Positions 9,703 through 19,650 of a stretch of 64,000 nt of DNA are shown piece by piece. Location of the stretch: positions 62,001 through 126,000 of the forward strand of contig NZ_AJLL01000033.1 of assembly GCF_000317225.1 (NCBI RefSeq), given 5' to 3'. How positions within the stretch are numbered: position 1 is the first letter of the stretch; the number at the start of each line of letters is the position of its first letter. The DNA comes from Fischerella thermalis PCC 7521. GTDB taxonomy: Bacteria; Cyanobacteriota; Cyanobacteriia; Cyanobacteriales; Nostocaceae. The position numbers were made by a program, and so were the translations under genes. The notes below the pieces were generated by a model. The model was not told the origin of the DNA, did not search any database, and saw nothing but the letters and a program-made list of their open reading frames with translations.

Positions 9703-10806
9703 ATGGCGATTATCTCCTCAAAAAAACAGCCTCACGAATCAGGCGATAAGCAACCAAAACAGCGCCGGGAGTCGGCAAAAACATCTCCAGAAGAGAATAT
9801 TTTGCAACCCAAAGCTGCAATTGATGAACAAGGTAAACAGGAAGAAAGTATTCGACCACAACGGTTTGCCGATTATATTGGTCAAAAAGATTTAAAAGAT
9901 GTATTGGAAATAGCTATTAAAGCAGCTCAGTCCAGAGGAGAAGTGCTAGATCATTTGCTATTGTATGGACCTCCTGGTTTGGGTAAGACCACAATGGCAA
10001 TGATTTTAGCAGCTGAGATGGGAGTGAACTATAAAATTACTAGCGCCCCAGCTCTCGAACGTCCTAGAGATATTGTTGGGCTATTGGTAAATCTCAAGCC
10101 AGGGGATGTTCTATTTATCGATGAAATTCATCGATTATCGCGGATGAGTGAGGAAATTTTATACCCGGCGATGGAGGATTATAGATTAGATATCACTATT
10201 GGTAAGGGTTCCAGCGCTCGAACTCGTAGTATACCCTTAGCAAAATTTACCTTAGTGGGGGCAACAACCCGTGTGGGAGCTCTAACTTCTCCACTGCGCG
10301 ATCGCTTTGGCTTAGTGCAAAAATTGAGGTTTTATGAGGTAGAAGAACTAAGCTTGATCGTGCAGCGCAGTGCTGAGTTACTCAATACTGTTATCACTGA
10401 AGATGGTGCGAAAGAAATTGCTAGGCGATCGCGAGGCACACCACGGATAGCTAATAGACTACTCAAGCGAGTCCGTGATTATGCGGAAGTAAAATCCTTT
10501 GATCAAGTTTGCGAAAACGTTGCAGCCGAAGCATTAAAATTATTCCAAGTCGATCCTTGTGGTTTAGATTGGACGGATCGCCGGATGTTGACTGTAATTA
10601 TTGAACAATTCAACGGTGGGCCAGTAGGATTAGAAACAATCGCAGCTGCAACAGGTGAAGATACCCAAACCATAGAAGAAGTTTATGAACCTTATTTGAT
10701 GCAAATTGGCTATTTAAGCCGGACGCCCCGTGGTAGAGTAGCGACAACAGCAGCTTATAAGCATATGGGCTTTAAGCCACCGAATGAACAGTTATCGTTG
10801 TTATGA
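9703..10806 (+). CDS. ruvB: Holliday junction branch-migration ATPase RuvB
   Basis: Hexameric AAA+ motor that drives branch migration with RuvA during recombination repair. Walker [10 protein letters not shown] at residues 89-97, Walker [11 protein letters not shown] with Asp140-Glu141, sensor 1 LVGATTR, arginine finger region SPLRDRFG, and a C-terminal winged helix. The first 45 residues are a charged Gln/Lys-rich extension, a common variation in cyanobacterial RuvB. 367 aa. Divergent from hisF. Confidence 0.97.
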   Translation: MAIISSKKQPHESGDKQPKQRRESAKTSPEENILQPKAAIDEQGKQEESIRPQRFADYIGQKDLKDVLEIAIKAAQSRGEVLDHLLLYGPPGLGKTTMAMILAAEMGVNYKITSAPALERPRDIVGLLVNLKPGDVLFIDEIHRLSRMSEEILYPAMEDYRLDITIGKGSSARTRSIPLAKFTLVGATTRVGALTSPLRDRFGLVQKLRFYEVEELSLIVQRSAELLNTVITEDGAKEIARRSRGTPRIANRLLKRVRDYAEVKSFDQVCENVAAEALKLFQVDPCGLDWTDRRMLTVIIEQFNGGPVGLETIAAATGEDTQTIEEVYEPYLMQIGYLSRTPRGRVATTAAYKHMGFKPPNEQLSLL

Positions 10807-10863
10807 GGAACTGAGAACGAGGGACACAGAAAACATGGGAACACAGGAAATATTTTTAATAGA

Positions 10864-10937
10864 TTTTCCCCTATCTCCCTTGTCTCCCTCTTCTCCCTTG
10901 TCTCCCCTTCTCCTCCTGTCTCCTCCCGATTCCCGAC
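10864..10937 (+). repeat. CT-rich short tandem repeat
   Basis: Degenerate repeats of CTCCCTTGTCTCCC / TTCTCC between ruvB and the TPR gene, ending eight bases before the next start. One-strand purine/pyrimidine asymmetry is nearly complete over about 70 bases. It probably overlaps the 5' leader of the TPR gene. Confidence 0.6.
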
Positions 10938-10944
10938 CCGAATA

Positions 10945-11748
10945 ATGAGATTATTTGTAATTCTGTTGAGTCTGCTACTGCTGTTTGGCTCGAGTCAAGC
11001 AGCGATCGCCCAACCCCAAACACCAAACTTCACGCCGGAAGAAATACAAAAATGGGACAACTTGGCAAAATCAGCTTTTGCAGCAACAAGTAAAGGAGAT
11101 TTTGCCAAGGCTGAACAGTACTGGACAGAAATTATTGAAAGGTTCCCAGATAATGCGGCGATTTGGAGTAATCGGGGAAACTCCAGGGTAAGTCAGAACA
11201 AATTGCCACAGGCACTAGCAGATTTTAACAAAGCTATAGAACTTGCCCCTGATGTTACAGATCCTTATCTAAACCGTGGTACAGCGCTGGAAGGTTTGGG
11301 AAGATGGGAAGAAGCGATCGCAGACTATAATCATGTCTTAGAAGTCAATCCCAACGATGCGATGGCTTACAACAATCGTGGTACTGCCAAAGCAGGTTTG
11401 GGTGAATGGCAACAAGCCATAGCAGATTACCAAAAAGCAATGGCGATCGCTCCAAATTTAGTGATTGCCCGTGGTAACTATGCTTTGGTTTTGTATGAAA
11501 CTGGTAAAATAGACCAAGCCATCCGAGAGATGAAAAATATAGTCCGCAAATACCCCAATTTTGCCGATACACGTGCTGCACTTACAGCCGCCCTTTGGGT
11601 AAACGGACAAAAAGGTGAAGCTGAAAGTAACTGGGTAGCAGCCTACGGACTGGATCCTCGCTACAAGGATATTAACTGGGTAAAAAATATCCGTCGCTGG
11701 CCTCCGAGTATGGTAGCTGCTTTGGATAAGTTTCTGAAACTCCAGTAA
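10945..11748 (+). CDS. TPR protein with signal peptide
   Basis: 267 aa. The N-terminus is a signal peptide (LFVILLSLLLLFGSSQAAIA, cleavage about residue 22). Four to five tetratricopeptide repeats follow, with typical NRGxxxxxxGxxxxAIADYNKAIELxP motifs at about residues 72-105, 106-139 and 140-173, then more degenerate ones. TPRs are protein-protein interaction scaffolds; the signal suggests lumen or periplasm. Homologous TPR proteins assist photosystem assembly in cyanobacteria, but nothing here specifies a partner. It ends 73 bases before the convergent rca. Confidence 0.85.
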   Translation: MRLFVILLSLLLLFGSSQAAIAQPQTPNFTPEEIQKWDNLAKSAFAATSKGDFAKAEQYWTEIIERFPDNAAIWSNRGNSRVSQNKLPQALADFNKAIELAPDVTDPYLNRGTALEGLGRWEEAIADYNHVLEVNPNDAMAYNNRGTAKAGLGEWQQAIADYQKAMAIAPNLVIARGNYALVLYETGKIDQAIREMKNIVRKYPNFADTRAALTAALWVNGQKGEAESNWVAAYGLDPRYKDINWVKNIRRWPPSMVAALDKFLKLQ

Positions 11749-11821
11749 TTTGTTGTTAGTTTTTAGTTGTTTGGTGCTTGGGAACAGCAACCACCAACAA
11801 CCAACAATCAACAATCAACAA

Positions 11822-13069
11822 TCAACTATTCGGACGCTGAATAATTGTTTCCATAACCCGGCGTTTATTTTTGGGGTCAACTCCTACCAAGCGCACATAC
11901 TCGCCACTGTATTCTGCCAAGCAAGATTCGAGAGTAGAGATAGCATCAGACTCGCCATTAATTTGACCAACAGCGCAACTTTGCCAAGAACCTGTGCGGA
12001 AACGACGTTCATCTACGTGTTCAATGCCAATTTTGTAACCCTGTGCTAGGAGTTCGCGTATCTGTGCTTGAGTTTCTAGGGTGAGATGAGTGTTTGACGA
12101 CTGTGATTTGTGATAGCCGTTACCACCATTGTTAACAGGTTGATTAGCTTGTGTTGGTGTAGCAGTAGGTTGGGATAGATTACGGGAATATAGACCACGA
12201 TTGTACTCGGTGACTAGCTGAGAAGTCAGAACACGCTGTTGTTCTGTGACCATAACATTGCCCATCTCAATCAAATGAGATAGGTTGAAATTTGGTTTTC
12301 TAAATTGTGGTGGTCCTTCTAAGCTGTTGACAACCCGCCTAGAAACGCGTTCAACTCCAACTTCATAAATGAAGTCGCGGATTTGTTCGTCATAAATACG
12401 CGATCGCAAAGCACTAAAAAAGTCGATAGACTGATTCAAAAAAGTATCAACTAGTTGTTCTATTTCCCGTTGCGAAAGTCCATCTTCACTAAAAATTCCA
12501 CCAACAATTCCTATTTTGTCATCTCGGTCTGGTTCCCAATAAAATTTCTCCATTCGACCATCGCGAATTAATGGCGCATACAGAGTAGAGAAATCATTTC
12601 CTGTGACAATAATTGGTACGCGATGTAATGGTGTAGGGTCATAGCTACCAGGCAACTGTACATCAGTAGGATTATCAGCAATATTCATCAGTGTGGCATT
12701 CACCAACTGGGTGTTTACTGTGTACTGTGTACCCTCATCAAAACGTCCTGCACCCGCATCTAAGTCATTAATCATGAGTACGCACATTTTACCGCGCACT
12801 TTAATTAATTCTGCGGTTTCCCGATAGCGCAGACGAATTAGACGTGCTGGATCTCCTGCATCTGGACTTTCTAATTCTCCTCCCGAAATGTGAGTTACTT
12901 CCACACCCATTTTTTCAAAAACTAACTCACATTGAAAGGATTTACCTTCACCTTTGCGTCCATGAATACCTAAAATCAAAGGTACTCTTAAACCAGGGAG
13001 ATCAAGAAAATTTTTGGTGATGTGAACAGCAACTTTGTCCAGAAAGCGAGGAGAGATGTAGTAACTCAT
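11822..13069 (-). CDS. rca: Rubisco activase with C-terminal small-subunit-like domain
   Basis: AAA+ protein of 415 aa. Walker A lies in GIHGRKGEGKS (about 34-44), Walker B in CVLMINDLDAGAG, arginine finger area in RDGRMEKFYWEP. After a Gln/Thr/Asn linker (about 303-325) a Rubisco small-subunit-like (SSUL) domain occupies about 326-412 and keeps two cysteines (SWQSCAVGQ and LESCLAEY), as do the redox-sensitive SSUL modules of CcmM. Cyanobacterial Rca of this form remodels inhibited Rubisco and can be packaged into carboxysomes through SSUL (family knowledge). Same strand as rbcLXS but separated from it by a plus-strand pseudogene, so probably its own transcript. Confidence 0.96.
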   Translation of the reverse strand: MSYYISPRFLDKVAVHITKNFLDLPGLRVPLILGIHGRKGEGKSFQCELVFEKMGVEVTHISGGELESPDAGDPARLIRLRYRETAELIKVRGKMCVLMINDLDAGAGRFDEGTQYTVNTQLVNATLMNIADNPTDVQLPGSYDPTPLHRVPIIVTGNDFSTLYAPLIRDGRMEKFYWEPDRDDKIGIVGGIFSEDGLSQREIEQLVDTFLNQSIDFFSALRSRIYDEQIRDFIYEVGVERVSRRVVNSLEGPPQFRKPNFNLSHLIEMGNVMVTEQQRVLTSQLVTEYNRGLYSRNLSQPTATPTQANQPVNNGGNGYHKSQSSNTHLTLETQAQIRELLAQGYKIGIEHVDERRFRTGSWQSCAVGQINGESDAISTLESCLAEYSGEYVRLVGVDPKNKRRVMETIIQRPNS

Positions 13070-13192
13070 AAACCTTGGGGATAGATCGAATATCTTAAAA
13101 TCATGTTAAATTTTTTAGTGACAAATAGTCACTCTTCTTTAGAGATAGATAAGTTGATTTTTTTCACTGTTACTTGTTAAAAGTCTTCATTT

Positions 13193-14009
13193 GTGAAAAC
13201 TGATAGTATTTTTTTATCGCCTTTTCCAAAGCTTTCCTAGCATTTTCTTTGAACTCATCCAACAACCACCTCAACTTGCCAATGTTTATCAATTCTCATC
13301 AGTTGAAGTTAAACAACTGTCATTTAGAATAGATGGCGTTTTTCTTCCCAATTCTACTGAACTACCTATATATTTTAGTGAAGTTCAGTTTCAACCTGAT
13401 AAAAAATTCTATTCTCGCTTCTTTACAGAAGTCTTGAATTATCTTGATAAAACTGAATTAACAAATAATTGGCGCGGTGTAGTTATATTCCCCAATAGCA
13501 ATGTAGATACAGGAGAAACACAACGCTACATTGAATTACTCAATTCTCAACGGGTAAATCGTGTTTATCTAGATCAACTAACAGAGCCATCTCTTGGAAT
13601 AGAAACTGTTAAATTAATTGTAGAACCAGAAGACACTGCAACAACAAAAGCTAGGAAGCTAATAACTTCTGCTCAACAACAGATAGCAAATGAAGTTACT
13701 CAACGAGAACTCATACAATTAATAGAAACGATCATAGTCTATAAATTTCCGCGCCTGAGTCGGGAGGAGATAGAGCAAATGTTGGGACTGGGTGAATTAA
13801 AGCAAACACGGGTATATCAGGAAGCTTTTCAGGAAGGTAAGTTAGAGGGTAAGTTAGAGGGTAAGTTAGAGGGTAAGTTAGAAACAATACCTCAGTTGCT
13901 AACACTGGGATTAACTGTAGAGCAAATTGCTAAAGCTTTGGGTATAGAAGTTGAACTAGTTCGGCAGGTTGCTAGTGAAAAAGTCTCTAGTGACGATACA
14001 AATACCTGA
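13193..14009 (+). pseudogene. Frameshifted DUF2887 / Rpn-type nuclease-family gene
   Basis: The family typically begins MKTDSIFYRIF. Here a GTG at 13193 gives MKTDSIF, then a T7 run at 13209-13215 (six would keep frame) shifts the frame. From 13215 the +1 frame resumes YRLFQSFPSIFFELIQQPPQ and continues with no stop to 14009, through FRIDGVFLP, FSEVQFQ, and LSREEIEQMLG. Near the C-terminus four 12-base units (GGTAAGTTAGAG) encode GKLE repeats, common in this PD-(D/E)XK-superfamily group. The only defect seen is one base, so a sequencing error or transcriptional slippage on T7 is possible. It sits between rbcS and rca, on the opposite strand. Confidence 0.75.
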
Positions 14010-14082
14010 AAGCTTTATTAAGAGTTATTTGTTGATGGTTGATTGTTGTAGTTCAAACAACTAACAACTTCCCAGTAAATAA

Positions 14083-14106
14083 GAGAGGTAGAGTGATCTA
14101 CCTCTC
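14083..14106 (-). terminator. Hairpin downstream of rbcS
   Basis: GAGAGGTAGA-GTGA-TCTACCTCTC: perfect 10-bp stem 40 bases past the rbcS stop. In the minus direction it is followed by TTATTTA. Probably the end of the rbcL-rbcX-rbcS transcript; it may also serve the convergent DUF2887 gene. Confidence 0.65.
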
Positions 14107-14147
14107 CAGTTGAGGGAATAATATTAATTACTCACAGCTCACCAGTT

Positions 14148-14477
14148 TTAGAATCTGCCGGGTTTGTGAACGATAAAGCTGAGAATTTGGCACTGTTTGA
14201 TGTTGTCAAAGCCAACAACACGGATGAAGCAGTTGCCATACTGAGAACGACAAGCTTGTACTTCGCTTAATACTTCTTGAGTGCTTCTAGCGCTGAACAA
14301 AGGCAGTTTCCACATTGTCCAGTAGTACTCTGTAGGCTCTGAATTTTCGTTGAACTCGATCGCCGGAATGTAGCCTTGATTGAGAATGTACTGGATCTGC
14401 TTGGAAATTTGAGCATCAGTGAGAGGAGGAAGGTAGGAAAGGGTTTCGTAACGACGCTCTTTTGGTAGGGTTTGCAT
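14148..14477 (-). CDS. rbcS: Rubisco small subunit
   Basis: 109-aa small subunit of form IB Rubisco, capping the L8 core in the carboxysome. It begins [21 protein letters not shown] and contains the family segments [10 protein letters not shown] and [10 protein letters not shown]. Third gene of rbcL-rbcX-rbcS, 72 bases after rbcX. The length matches cyanobacterial RbcS. Confidence 0.97.
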   Translation of the reverse strand: MQTLPKERRYETLSYLPPLTDAQISKQIQYILNQGYIPAIEFNENSEPTEYYWTMWKLPLFSARSTQEVLSEVQACRSQYGNCFIRVVGFDNIKQCQILSFIVHKPGRF

Positions 14478-14549
14478 AGCTAAATCAAAATGGTAGCGGT
14501 TGACATTAGTTATTCAGTTATCAGTGATGATTTGTTCACTGCTAACTGC

Positions 14550-14951
14550 TCACTTTTCATTGTTTGGATCTGAGGTTGCTTGCTGTTCTGACTCAGAACT
14601 GGGGTTTGATTGATTTAACTGCGTCATCCGCTCAAGATGCTGACGGCGGTGTTCCGTATTAGCCTGTTGAATACCAGCACGAACCATTTCTGGTAGAAAT
14701 TCGGTAACTTCCTCCGCTATGTGTTCTCTGACTGTCATAATCCGCAGTGCCAAATCCGGCTTTTCCCGGAAAAGTTCTTCTATGTAAGCTTCTCCATCCT
14801 GGATTTTGTCTTGTGCGGAAAACCGATGCAGCCAAAGTGCCAAGGGAGGATTGGTTTCACTGAGTTGAGCCAACACCGCCCTCACTGCCTGATATGTCAG
14901 GTAGCTTTGCAGCGTCTTGGCTGTGTCCTTCGCAATTTGTTTAATATTCAT
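14550..14951 (-). CDS. rbcX: Rubisco assembly chaperone RbcX
   Basis: 133-aa homodimeric helical chaperone that binds the C-terminal EIKFEF tail of RbcL and promotes L8 core assembly. Helical sequence MNIKQIAKDTAKTLQSYLTYQAVRAV is the canonical N-terminus, with the peptide-binding Gln/Tyr face visible (LTYQAVR). The acidic/Ser/Gln-rich C-tail after about residue 110 is variable in the family. Placed between rbcL and rbcS, as in Nostoc-type genomes; 85 bases separate it from rbcL, containing AATCCAAAATC short repeats. Confidence 0.96.
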   Translation of the reverse strand: MNIKQIAKDTAKTLQSYLTYQAVRAVLAQLSETNPPLALWLHRFSAQDKIQDGEAYIEELFREKPDLALRIMTVREHIAEEVTEFLPEMVRAGIQQANTEHRRQHLERMTQLNQSNPSSESEQQATSDPNNEK

Positions 14952-15036
14952 GCTTGACCCCAGCCCCTGTGAATTTTAGATTGTGAGTTTTGGATTTTAG
15001 ATTAATCCAAAATCCAAAATCGCAAATCTAAAATCG

Positions 15037-16467
15037 TCAGACTGTATCAACTGCCTCGAACTCGAACTTGATTTCCTTCCACAGTTCACAAGCAGCAGCC
15101 AACTCAGGAGACCACTTAGCAGCTTCACGGATAACGTCGTTACCTTCGCGAGCCAAGTTGCGACCTTCGTTACGAGCTTGAATACAAGCTTCCAAAGCCA
15201 CACGGTTAGCGGTTGCACCAGGAGCGTTACCCCAGGGGTGACCAAGAGTACCACCACCGAATTGCAGTACGGAGTCATCACCAAAGATTTCTACCAATGC
15301 TGGCATGTGCCATACGTGAATACCACCAGAAGCAACTGCCATTACACCAGGCATAGAAGCCCAATCTTGGGTGAAGTATATACCACGAGACTTGTCTTGC
15401 TCAACATAGTTTTCGCGCAGCAGGTCAACGAAGCCCATGGTAATACCGCGCTCACCCTCCAGCTTACCGACCACCGTACCAGTGTGAATATGATCACCGC
15501 CAGACATCCGCAAGCACTTAGCCAAAACGCGGAAGTGGATACCGTGGTTCTTTTGACGGTCAATAACAGCGTGCATCGCCCGGTGAATGTGGAGCAATAG
15601 ACCGTTGTCACGACACCACTTAGCCAATGTAGTGTTGGCGGTAAAACCTGCGGTCAAGTAGTCGTGCATGATGATGGGCATCTTGAGTTCTTTAGCGAAC
15701 TCAGCCCGCTTGAGCATTTCTTCGCAGGTGGGAGCGGTAACGTTTAGGTAGTGGCCTTTGATTTCGCCTGTTTCTGCTTGGGCTTTGTGAATTGCATCAG
15801 CTACAAACAGGAAGCGATCGCGCCAGCGTTGGAAAGGCTGAGAGTTAATATTTTCGTCGTCTTTGGTGAAGTCCAAACCACCGCGCAAGCACTCGTATAC
15901 AGCGCGTCCGTAGTTCTTCGCAGACAAACCGAGTTTGGGCTTAATGGTGCAACCCAACAAAGGACGACCGTATTTGTTTAATTTGTCACGCTCAACTTGG
16001 ATACCGTGGGGAGGCCCTTGGAAAGTCTTGAGGTAAGCAACTGGAATCCGCAGGTCTTCCAGACGCAGTGCCCGTAGAGCTTTGAAACCAAATACGTTAC
16101 CTACAATTGAGGTCAACATATTGGTTACAGAACCTTCTTCAAACAGATCCAGGGGATAGGCAACGTAACAAATATACTGATTGTCTTCGCCTGGAACTGG
16201 TTCGATATCGTAGCAACGACCTTTGTAGCGGTCTAGGTCGGTCAGTAAGTCCGTCCACACGGTTGTCCAAGTACCAGTGGAAGACTCAGCCGCCACAGCA
16301 GCGCCAGCTTCTTCGGGTGGAACCCCTGGCTGGGGTGTAACACGGAATGCTGCTAAGATATCCGTGTCTTTTGGTGTGTAATCAGGGGTGTAATAAGTTA
16401 GTCTGTAATCTTTTACCCCAGCTTGATACCCTGCTTTAGTCTGAGTCTTCGTTTGAGCGTAAGACAT
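15037..16467 (-). CDS. rbcL: Rubisco large subunit, form IB
   Basis: 476-aa catalytic subunit fixing CO2 onto ribulose-1,5-bisphosphate. Catalytic motif [17 protein letters not shown] contains the lysine that is carbamylated, followed by the Asp-Asp-Glu metal ligands; [17 protein letters not shown] and loop 6 ([11 protein letters not shown]) are present. The C-terminal [12 protein letters not shown] includes the RbcX-binding tail. AAGGA lies seven bases upstream of the ATG. First gene of rbcL-X-S, behind a long leader. Confidence 0.99.
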   Translation of the reverse strand: MSYAQTKTQTKAGYQAGVKDYRLTYYTPDYTPKDTDILAAFRVTPQPGVPPEEAGAAVAAESSTGTWTTVWTDLLTDLDRYKGRCYDIEPVPGEDNQYICYVAYPLDLFEEGSVTNMLTSIVGNVFGFKALRALRLEDLRIPVAYLKTFQGPPHGIQVERDKLNKYGRPLLGCTIKPKLGLSAKNYGRAVYECLRGGLDFTKDDENINSQPFQRWRDRFLFVADAIHKAQAETGEIKGHYLNVTAPTCEEMLKRAEFAKELKMPIIMHDYLTAGFTANTTLAKWCRDNGLLLHIHRAMHAVIDRQKNHGIHFRVLAKCLRMSGGDHIHTGTVVGKLEGERGITMGFVDLLRENYVEQDKSRGIYFTQDWASMPGVMAVASGGIHVWHMPALVEIFGDDSVLQFGGGTLGHPWGNAPGATANRVALEACIQARNEGRNLAREGNDVIREAAKWSPELAAACELWKEIKFEFEAVDTV

Positions 16468-17113
16468 AAATTTCCTTCCAAGAAGTCACTCTTTCTACTT
16501 ACAAACCACGCCGCGTGCAACTTCCTCTAACCTTGTCTGTTTTCCTCAAGGACGAAATGAAGATGCGGAACATCTTCTTTTATGAGGTTGTCTTTGACTA
16601 GAGTTAGTGGTTTTTTGACTTAGAAGACTTGGTAGAAACCCTCTTAAGTCTGGACTGGAGCCTTCACCCCTAAGGACTGTGGGGAAATTTTCTCACCAGT
16701 GTACTTGCGTTGTAGGCACGCACTATTGTACGCTGTCACGTTTCCCTTTTCCCAGGAATAAACTTTTGTTTACTTATCTGTTGCTCGCACTCCCCTAAGT
16801 TTGTTCTTTATTTAAGGGAGTGGTGAGCCAGACACTTTAATTGCACACCACGTAATTTGTAACTTGTTTCACAATATATCAAGAATGTAATAAGTTATTC
16901 TTTGGAAGTTTTTAACTTTTACATTTAAATTTCTTATTAAAGAATAATTTCAACTTTATATTACAGATACTTTACAGAAAGACATAAGCAGTTATATGAA
17001 GCAGACTAAAGCTCTCAGTAGTGATTTTTCAAACTACTAGCGATCGCTGATAACTGATAAATGTTCATACCATTAGGGAACACTGAACTTATCCTTAAGC
17101 CTTTCGGTGTGAA
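16468..17113. promoter_or_regulatory. rbcL upstream region and long leader
   Basis: A 646-base gap between divergent rbcL and the propeller gene. On the minus strand, a GAAGATG-TTCCG-CATCTTC hairpin lies at 16559-16577, within the expected rbcL leader. Reading toward rbcL, CAGCGTACAATAGTG near 16722-16737 offers a -10-like TACAAT, but I see no good -35 box and no clean NtcA site (GTA-N8-TAC). Long rbcL leaders are known in Anabaena; start sites here are not determinable by eye. Confidence 0.45.
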
Positions 17114-17116
17114 GTG

Positions 17117-18262
17117 ATGCAAGAAACTCTCTTCAAAGCAAATGCGATCGCCTTGTTGTTTGGCAAATGTGGTGGTTTATTCATCAGTTCTATCTGGCTG
17201 GGGTTAGTAGCCCTAACAATTTTCGATACTGTGGTGCTAGCAAATCCAGCAGAAAATAACAATACTCCTACGCCCAAAATCCTGAATGTTGATCCATCTG
17301 AATTAACTCCCTCTTACCCAGCGATCGCCCCACCAGGACGAGTAGATCCTTTACCTGATGAGCGAAATTTCATTGACAGAGTCCAAGAAACTGATTATCG
17401 AGTCAGTGCATTGCAAGCAGATTATGTTGGCAATCTCTGGGTAGCTTCTTGGCGGGGATTATCGCGCATAGACCCCAATACTGGTAAAATACTAGCCCGC
17501 GTTAGTTTACCAAATCTTGCTATTTCTGCTTTAACCCAAGATAAAGTCGGACGCTTGTGGGTAGGAACTTATGAAGGATTAAAGCGAGTTGATCCTCGTA
17601 GTAACGAAATTACAGCTCAAAATTTATTTTTGCCTTCCAAGAGAGTCTTATCTTTGTTAGTTGACAAGCGGGGTTATTTGTGGGCAGGAACAGATAACGG
17701 CTTATCGCTAATCAGTCCCGATCAAGGGTTGATAATGACCACGTTAAAAAAATTACCTGGTGTTAGTGCTAACGCTCTAACTTTAGATGTGGAAGGTCAA
17801 CTCTGGGTAGGAACACTGGATGGAGTAGTCCGAGTTAATACCGCTAGTGCTTTGATTATGAAGCGAATTGACAATTTACCTGGTACGACCGTACAAGCTT
17901 TAGCTACTAGCTCAGATGGATTAATTTGGGCGGGGATGCCAAATAATTTGCTAGTAATTAACCCAAAAACTAGTGCTGTACTCAGATCAGTTACTCCTCT
18001 GAGAGGACGTGACGTCAAATCAATACGTTTTGCTAAAGATGGTAGTGTATGGGTCGGTACAAACAATGGTTTGTTACGATTGAATCCAAATACTGGTGCT
18101 GTGCTAGATGAAGTTCCTGGTCTTCCTTCTAGTCGTGTACTTGCCCTTGCCCCTGATGTTGGTAATAAATTGTGGATTGGTACTAGCGAAGGTCTAGCTT
18201 GGTTGATGCCAAAAATGACAAGTGCAAAACCCCATCTTGCTTTTACTCGCGCCGTGAAGTGA
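17117..18262 (+). CDS. Beta-propeller protein (two-component regulator propeller repeats)
   Basis: 381 aa. N-terminal hydrophobic segment (about 17-42, GGLFISSIWLGLVALTIFDTVVLA) acts as a signal or anchor. From about residue 95, at least six repeats of about 40 residues carry the pattern LWVGTxxGLxRxxPxTG (for example GNLWVASWRGLSRIDPNTG, GRLWVGTYEGLKRVDP, GSVWVGTNNGLLRLNPNTG), diagnostic of the Reg_prop type propeller. Such propellers usually form the sensor part of hybrid histidine kinases; here no kinase or membrane-output domain follows, so it is a free-standing periplasmic or lumenal propeller. A GTG one codon earlier (17114) is also possible. Confidence 0.85.
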   Translation: MQETLFKANAIALLFGKCGGLFISSIWLGLVALTIFDTVVLANPAENNNTPTPKILNVDPSELTPSYPAIAPPGRVDPLPDERNFIDRVQETDYRVSALQADYVGNLWVASWRGLSRIDPNTGKILARVSLPNLAISALTQDKVGRLWVGTYEGLKRVDPRSNEITAQNLFLPSKRVLSLLVDKRGYLWAGTDNGLSLISPDQGLIMTTLKKLPGVSANALTLDVEGQLWVGTLDGVVRVNTASALIMKRIDNLPGTTVQALATSSDGLIWAGMPNNLLVINPKTSAVLRSVTPLRGRDVKSIRFAKDGSVWVGTNNGLLRLNPNTGAVLDEVPGLPSSRVLALAPDVGNKLWIGTSEGLAWLMPKMTSAKPHLAFTRAVK

Positions 18263-18355
18263 AGTTTTGTTGGTAGTTGATCGTTGATAGTTGTTTGTTT
18301 CACAACTACCAACCATCAACCAACAACCAACAATCAACAACAATCAACAACCAAA

Positions 18356-19132
18356 ATGGCAATTACAACTCGACAATTAATTCAGTACAAACAACAAGGA
18401 CGTCCAATTGTGGCGTTGACTGCTTGGGATTATACGATCGCCCAACTTTTAGATGTAGCTGGTGTAGATTTAATCTTGGTGGGCGATTCTATGTCAGTCA
18501 TATTAGGGTATAATACAACATTACCACTCACCTTAGAAGAAACACTACACCATGCCAAAGCTGTACGGCGTGGGGTAAGACATGCTTTGATGGTCGTAGA
18601 TTTACCATTTTTGACGTATCAAGAAAGCATTCAGCAAGCTATGCACTCTGCTGGACTGGTCCTAAAAGAAGCAGGAGGGCAAGCTGTCAAACTAGAGGGT
18701 GGATACCCAGCAATGGTAGAAACTATTGCTCGTCTGGTGCAAGCGGGAATTCCGGTGATGGGTCATGTGGGTTTAACACCGCAATCAGTCCATCAAATTG
18801 GTTTGCGTCAACAAGGGAAGACAGAAACAGACAGACAGAGGATTCTACAAGAAGCGATCGCACTTGAACAAGCAGGTGTGTTCTCTATAGTCTTAGAGCA
18901 TATCCCTAGTGACTTAGCATTAGAAATTACAGACAAACTCAGTATTCCTACGATTGGAATTGGCGCAGGACCGCATTGTGACGGGCAAGTACTCGTCACT
19001 TCTGATGTACTCGGTCTTTCGGAAAAACAGCCGCCATTTGCCAAGGCGTATGCAAATTTACGTGAGACGATAACAAAAGCTGTGCAGGATTATAGCTTTG
19101 AAGTCAGACAGCAGAAGTTTCCACAAAAATAA
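18356..19132 (+). CDS. panB: 3-methyl-2-oxobutanoate hydroxymethyltransferase
   Basis: Transfers a hydroxymethyl group from 5,10-methylene-THF to alpha-ketoisovalerate, giving ketopantoate for pantothenate/CoA synthesis. 258 aa. Motifs [27 protein letters not shown] (Mg and substrate site), GHVGLTPQS and the catalytic Glu segment IVLEHIPSD, then [14 protein letters not shown]. The open frame extends 24 codons upstream, but those codons translate the TTGTTGGTTG-class repeat ([11 protein letters not shown]), so the ATG at 18356, giving [15 protein letters not shown], is the start. Confidence 0.96.
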   Translation: MAITTRQLIQYKQQGRPIVALTAWDYTIAQLLDVAGVDLILVGDSMSVILGYNTTLPLTLEETLHHAKAVRRGVRHALMVVDLPFLTYQESIQQAMHSAGLVLKEAGGQAVKLEGGYPAMVETIARLVQAGIPVMGHVGLTPQSVHQIGLRQQGKTETDRQRILQEAIALEQAGVFSIVLEHIPSDLALEITDKLSIPTIGIGAGPHCDGQVLVTSDVLGLSEKQPPFAKAYANLRETITKAVQDYSFEVRQQKFPQK

Positions 19133-19241
19133 AAAATCTCATACCGCTACGCAGAAGTTATAAAATCAAAAGACAAAAAGCTTTTTCCACTGTGCTGTAC
19201 TACGCGAGTTCGATAAATATTATTCAGAGTAATTAACTAAC

Positions 19242-19266
19242 TAGCCCGCAGGTAAACTGCGGGCTA
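19242..19266. terminator. Strong hairpin between convergent genes
   Basis: TAGCCCGCAG-GTAAA-CTGCGGGCTA, a perfect 10-bp GC-rich stem between the 3' ends of panB and the minus-strand 97-aa gene. Probably a shared bidirectional terminator; the minus-direction flank is T-rich (GTTAGTTAATTA). Confidence 0.6.
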
Positions 19267-19356
19267 ATAGTCCAACTCTACTGAACTGAAAGTAGACTGA
19301 ACTCTTCCTTTTCCGGTAAATCTGAATCGTCTGGTGAACCAATCGAAAATTTAATA

Positions 19357-19650
19357 TCAAAAATCTACGTATTTGGGATTAATGCAAAACTTCAGTTCAG
19401 ACTCTAGCAGAAGTAACTTTTTCCGCCGCTTTTGATTCTTCAAGATATTCAAATAGTTATCAGCGTAGCGAAAAGCAGATGCACAATCGTAAGAAGCAAT
19501 GGCTATAGCCTGTAAGACAACCTTAGTGGGAGTTTCAAATCCTGAAAATTTTTGGATTAAATTCAATAAATCCGCATCGGTTGCAGGTAAAGAAGTCTCT
19601 TTTTCTCGTTCTGGCTCATCAAAGCTATCTTCAACTAATGGTTTGGACAT
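19357..19650 (-). CDS. Hypothetical protein, 97 aa
   Basis: Unrecognised. Acidic N-terminus (EDSFDEPEREKE), then a helical core (DADLLNLIQKFSGF, VVLQAIAIASYDCASAFRYADNYLNIL) and a Lys-rich stretch. No signal or membrane segment. Its ATG lies inside the last codons of the upstream 81-aa gene (20-base overlap), indicating translational coupling, so the two likely act together. Confidence 0.6.
   Translation of the reverse strand: MSKPLVEDSFDEPEREKETSLPATDADLLNLIQKFSGFETPTKVVLQAIAIASYDCASAFRYADNYLNILKNQKRRKKLLLLESELKFCINPKYVDF

Noticed and set aside
15178-15611. Frames overlapping rbcL on both strands
   Set aside because: Codon-bias shadows of rbcL.
16468-17113. NtcA-binding site upstream of rbcL
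   Set aside because: I found no clean GTA-N8-TAC; GTAGGCACGCACTA is off by one position.
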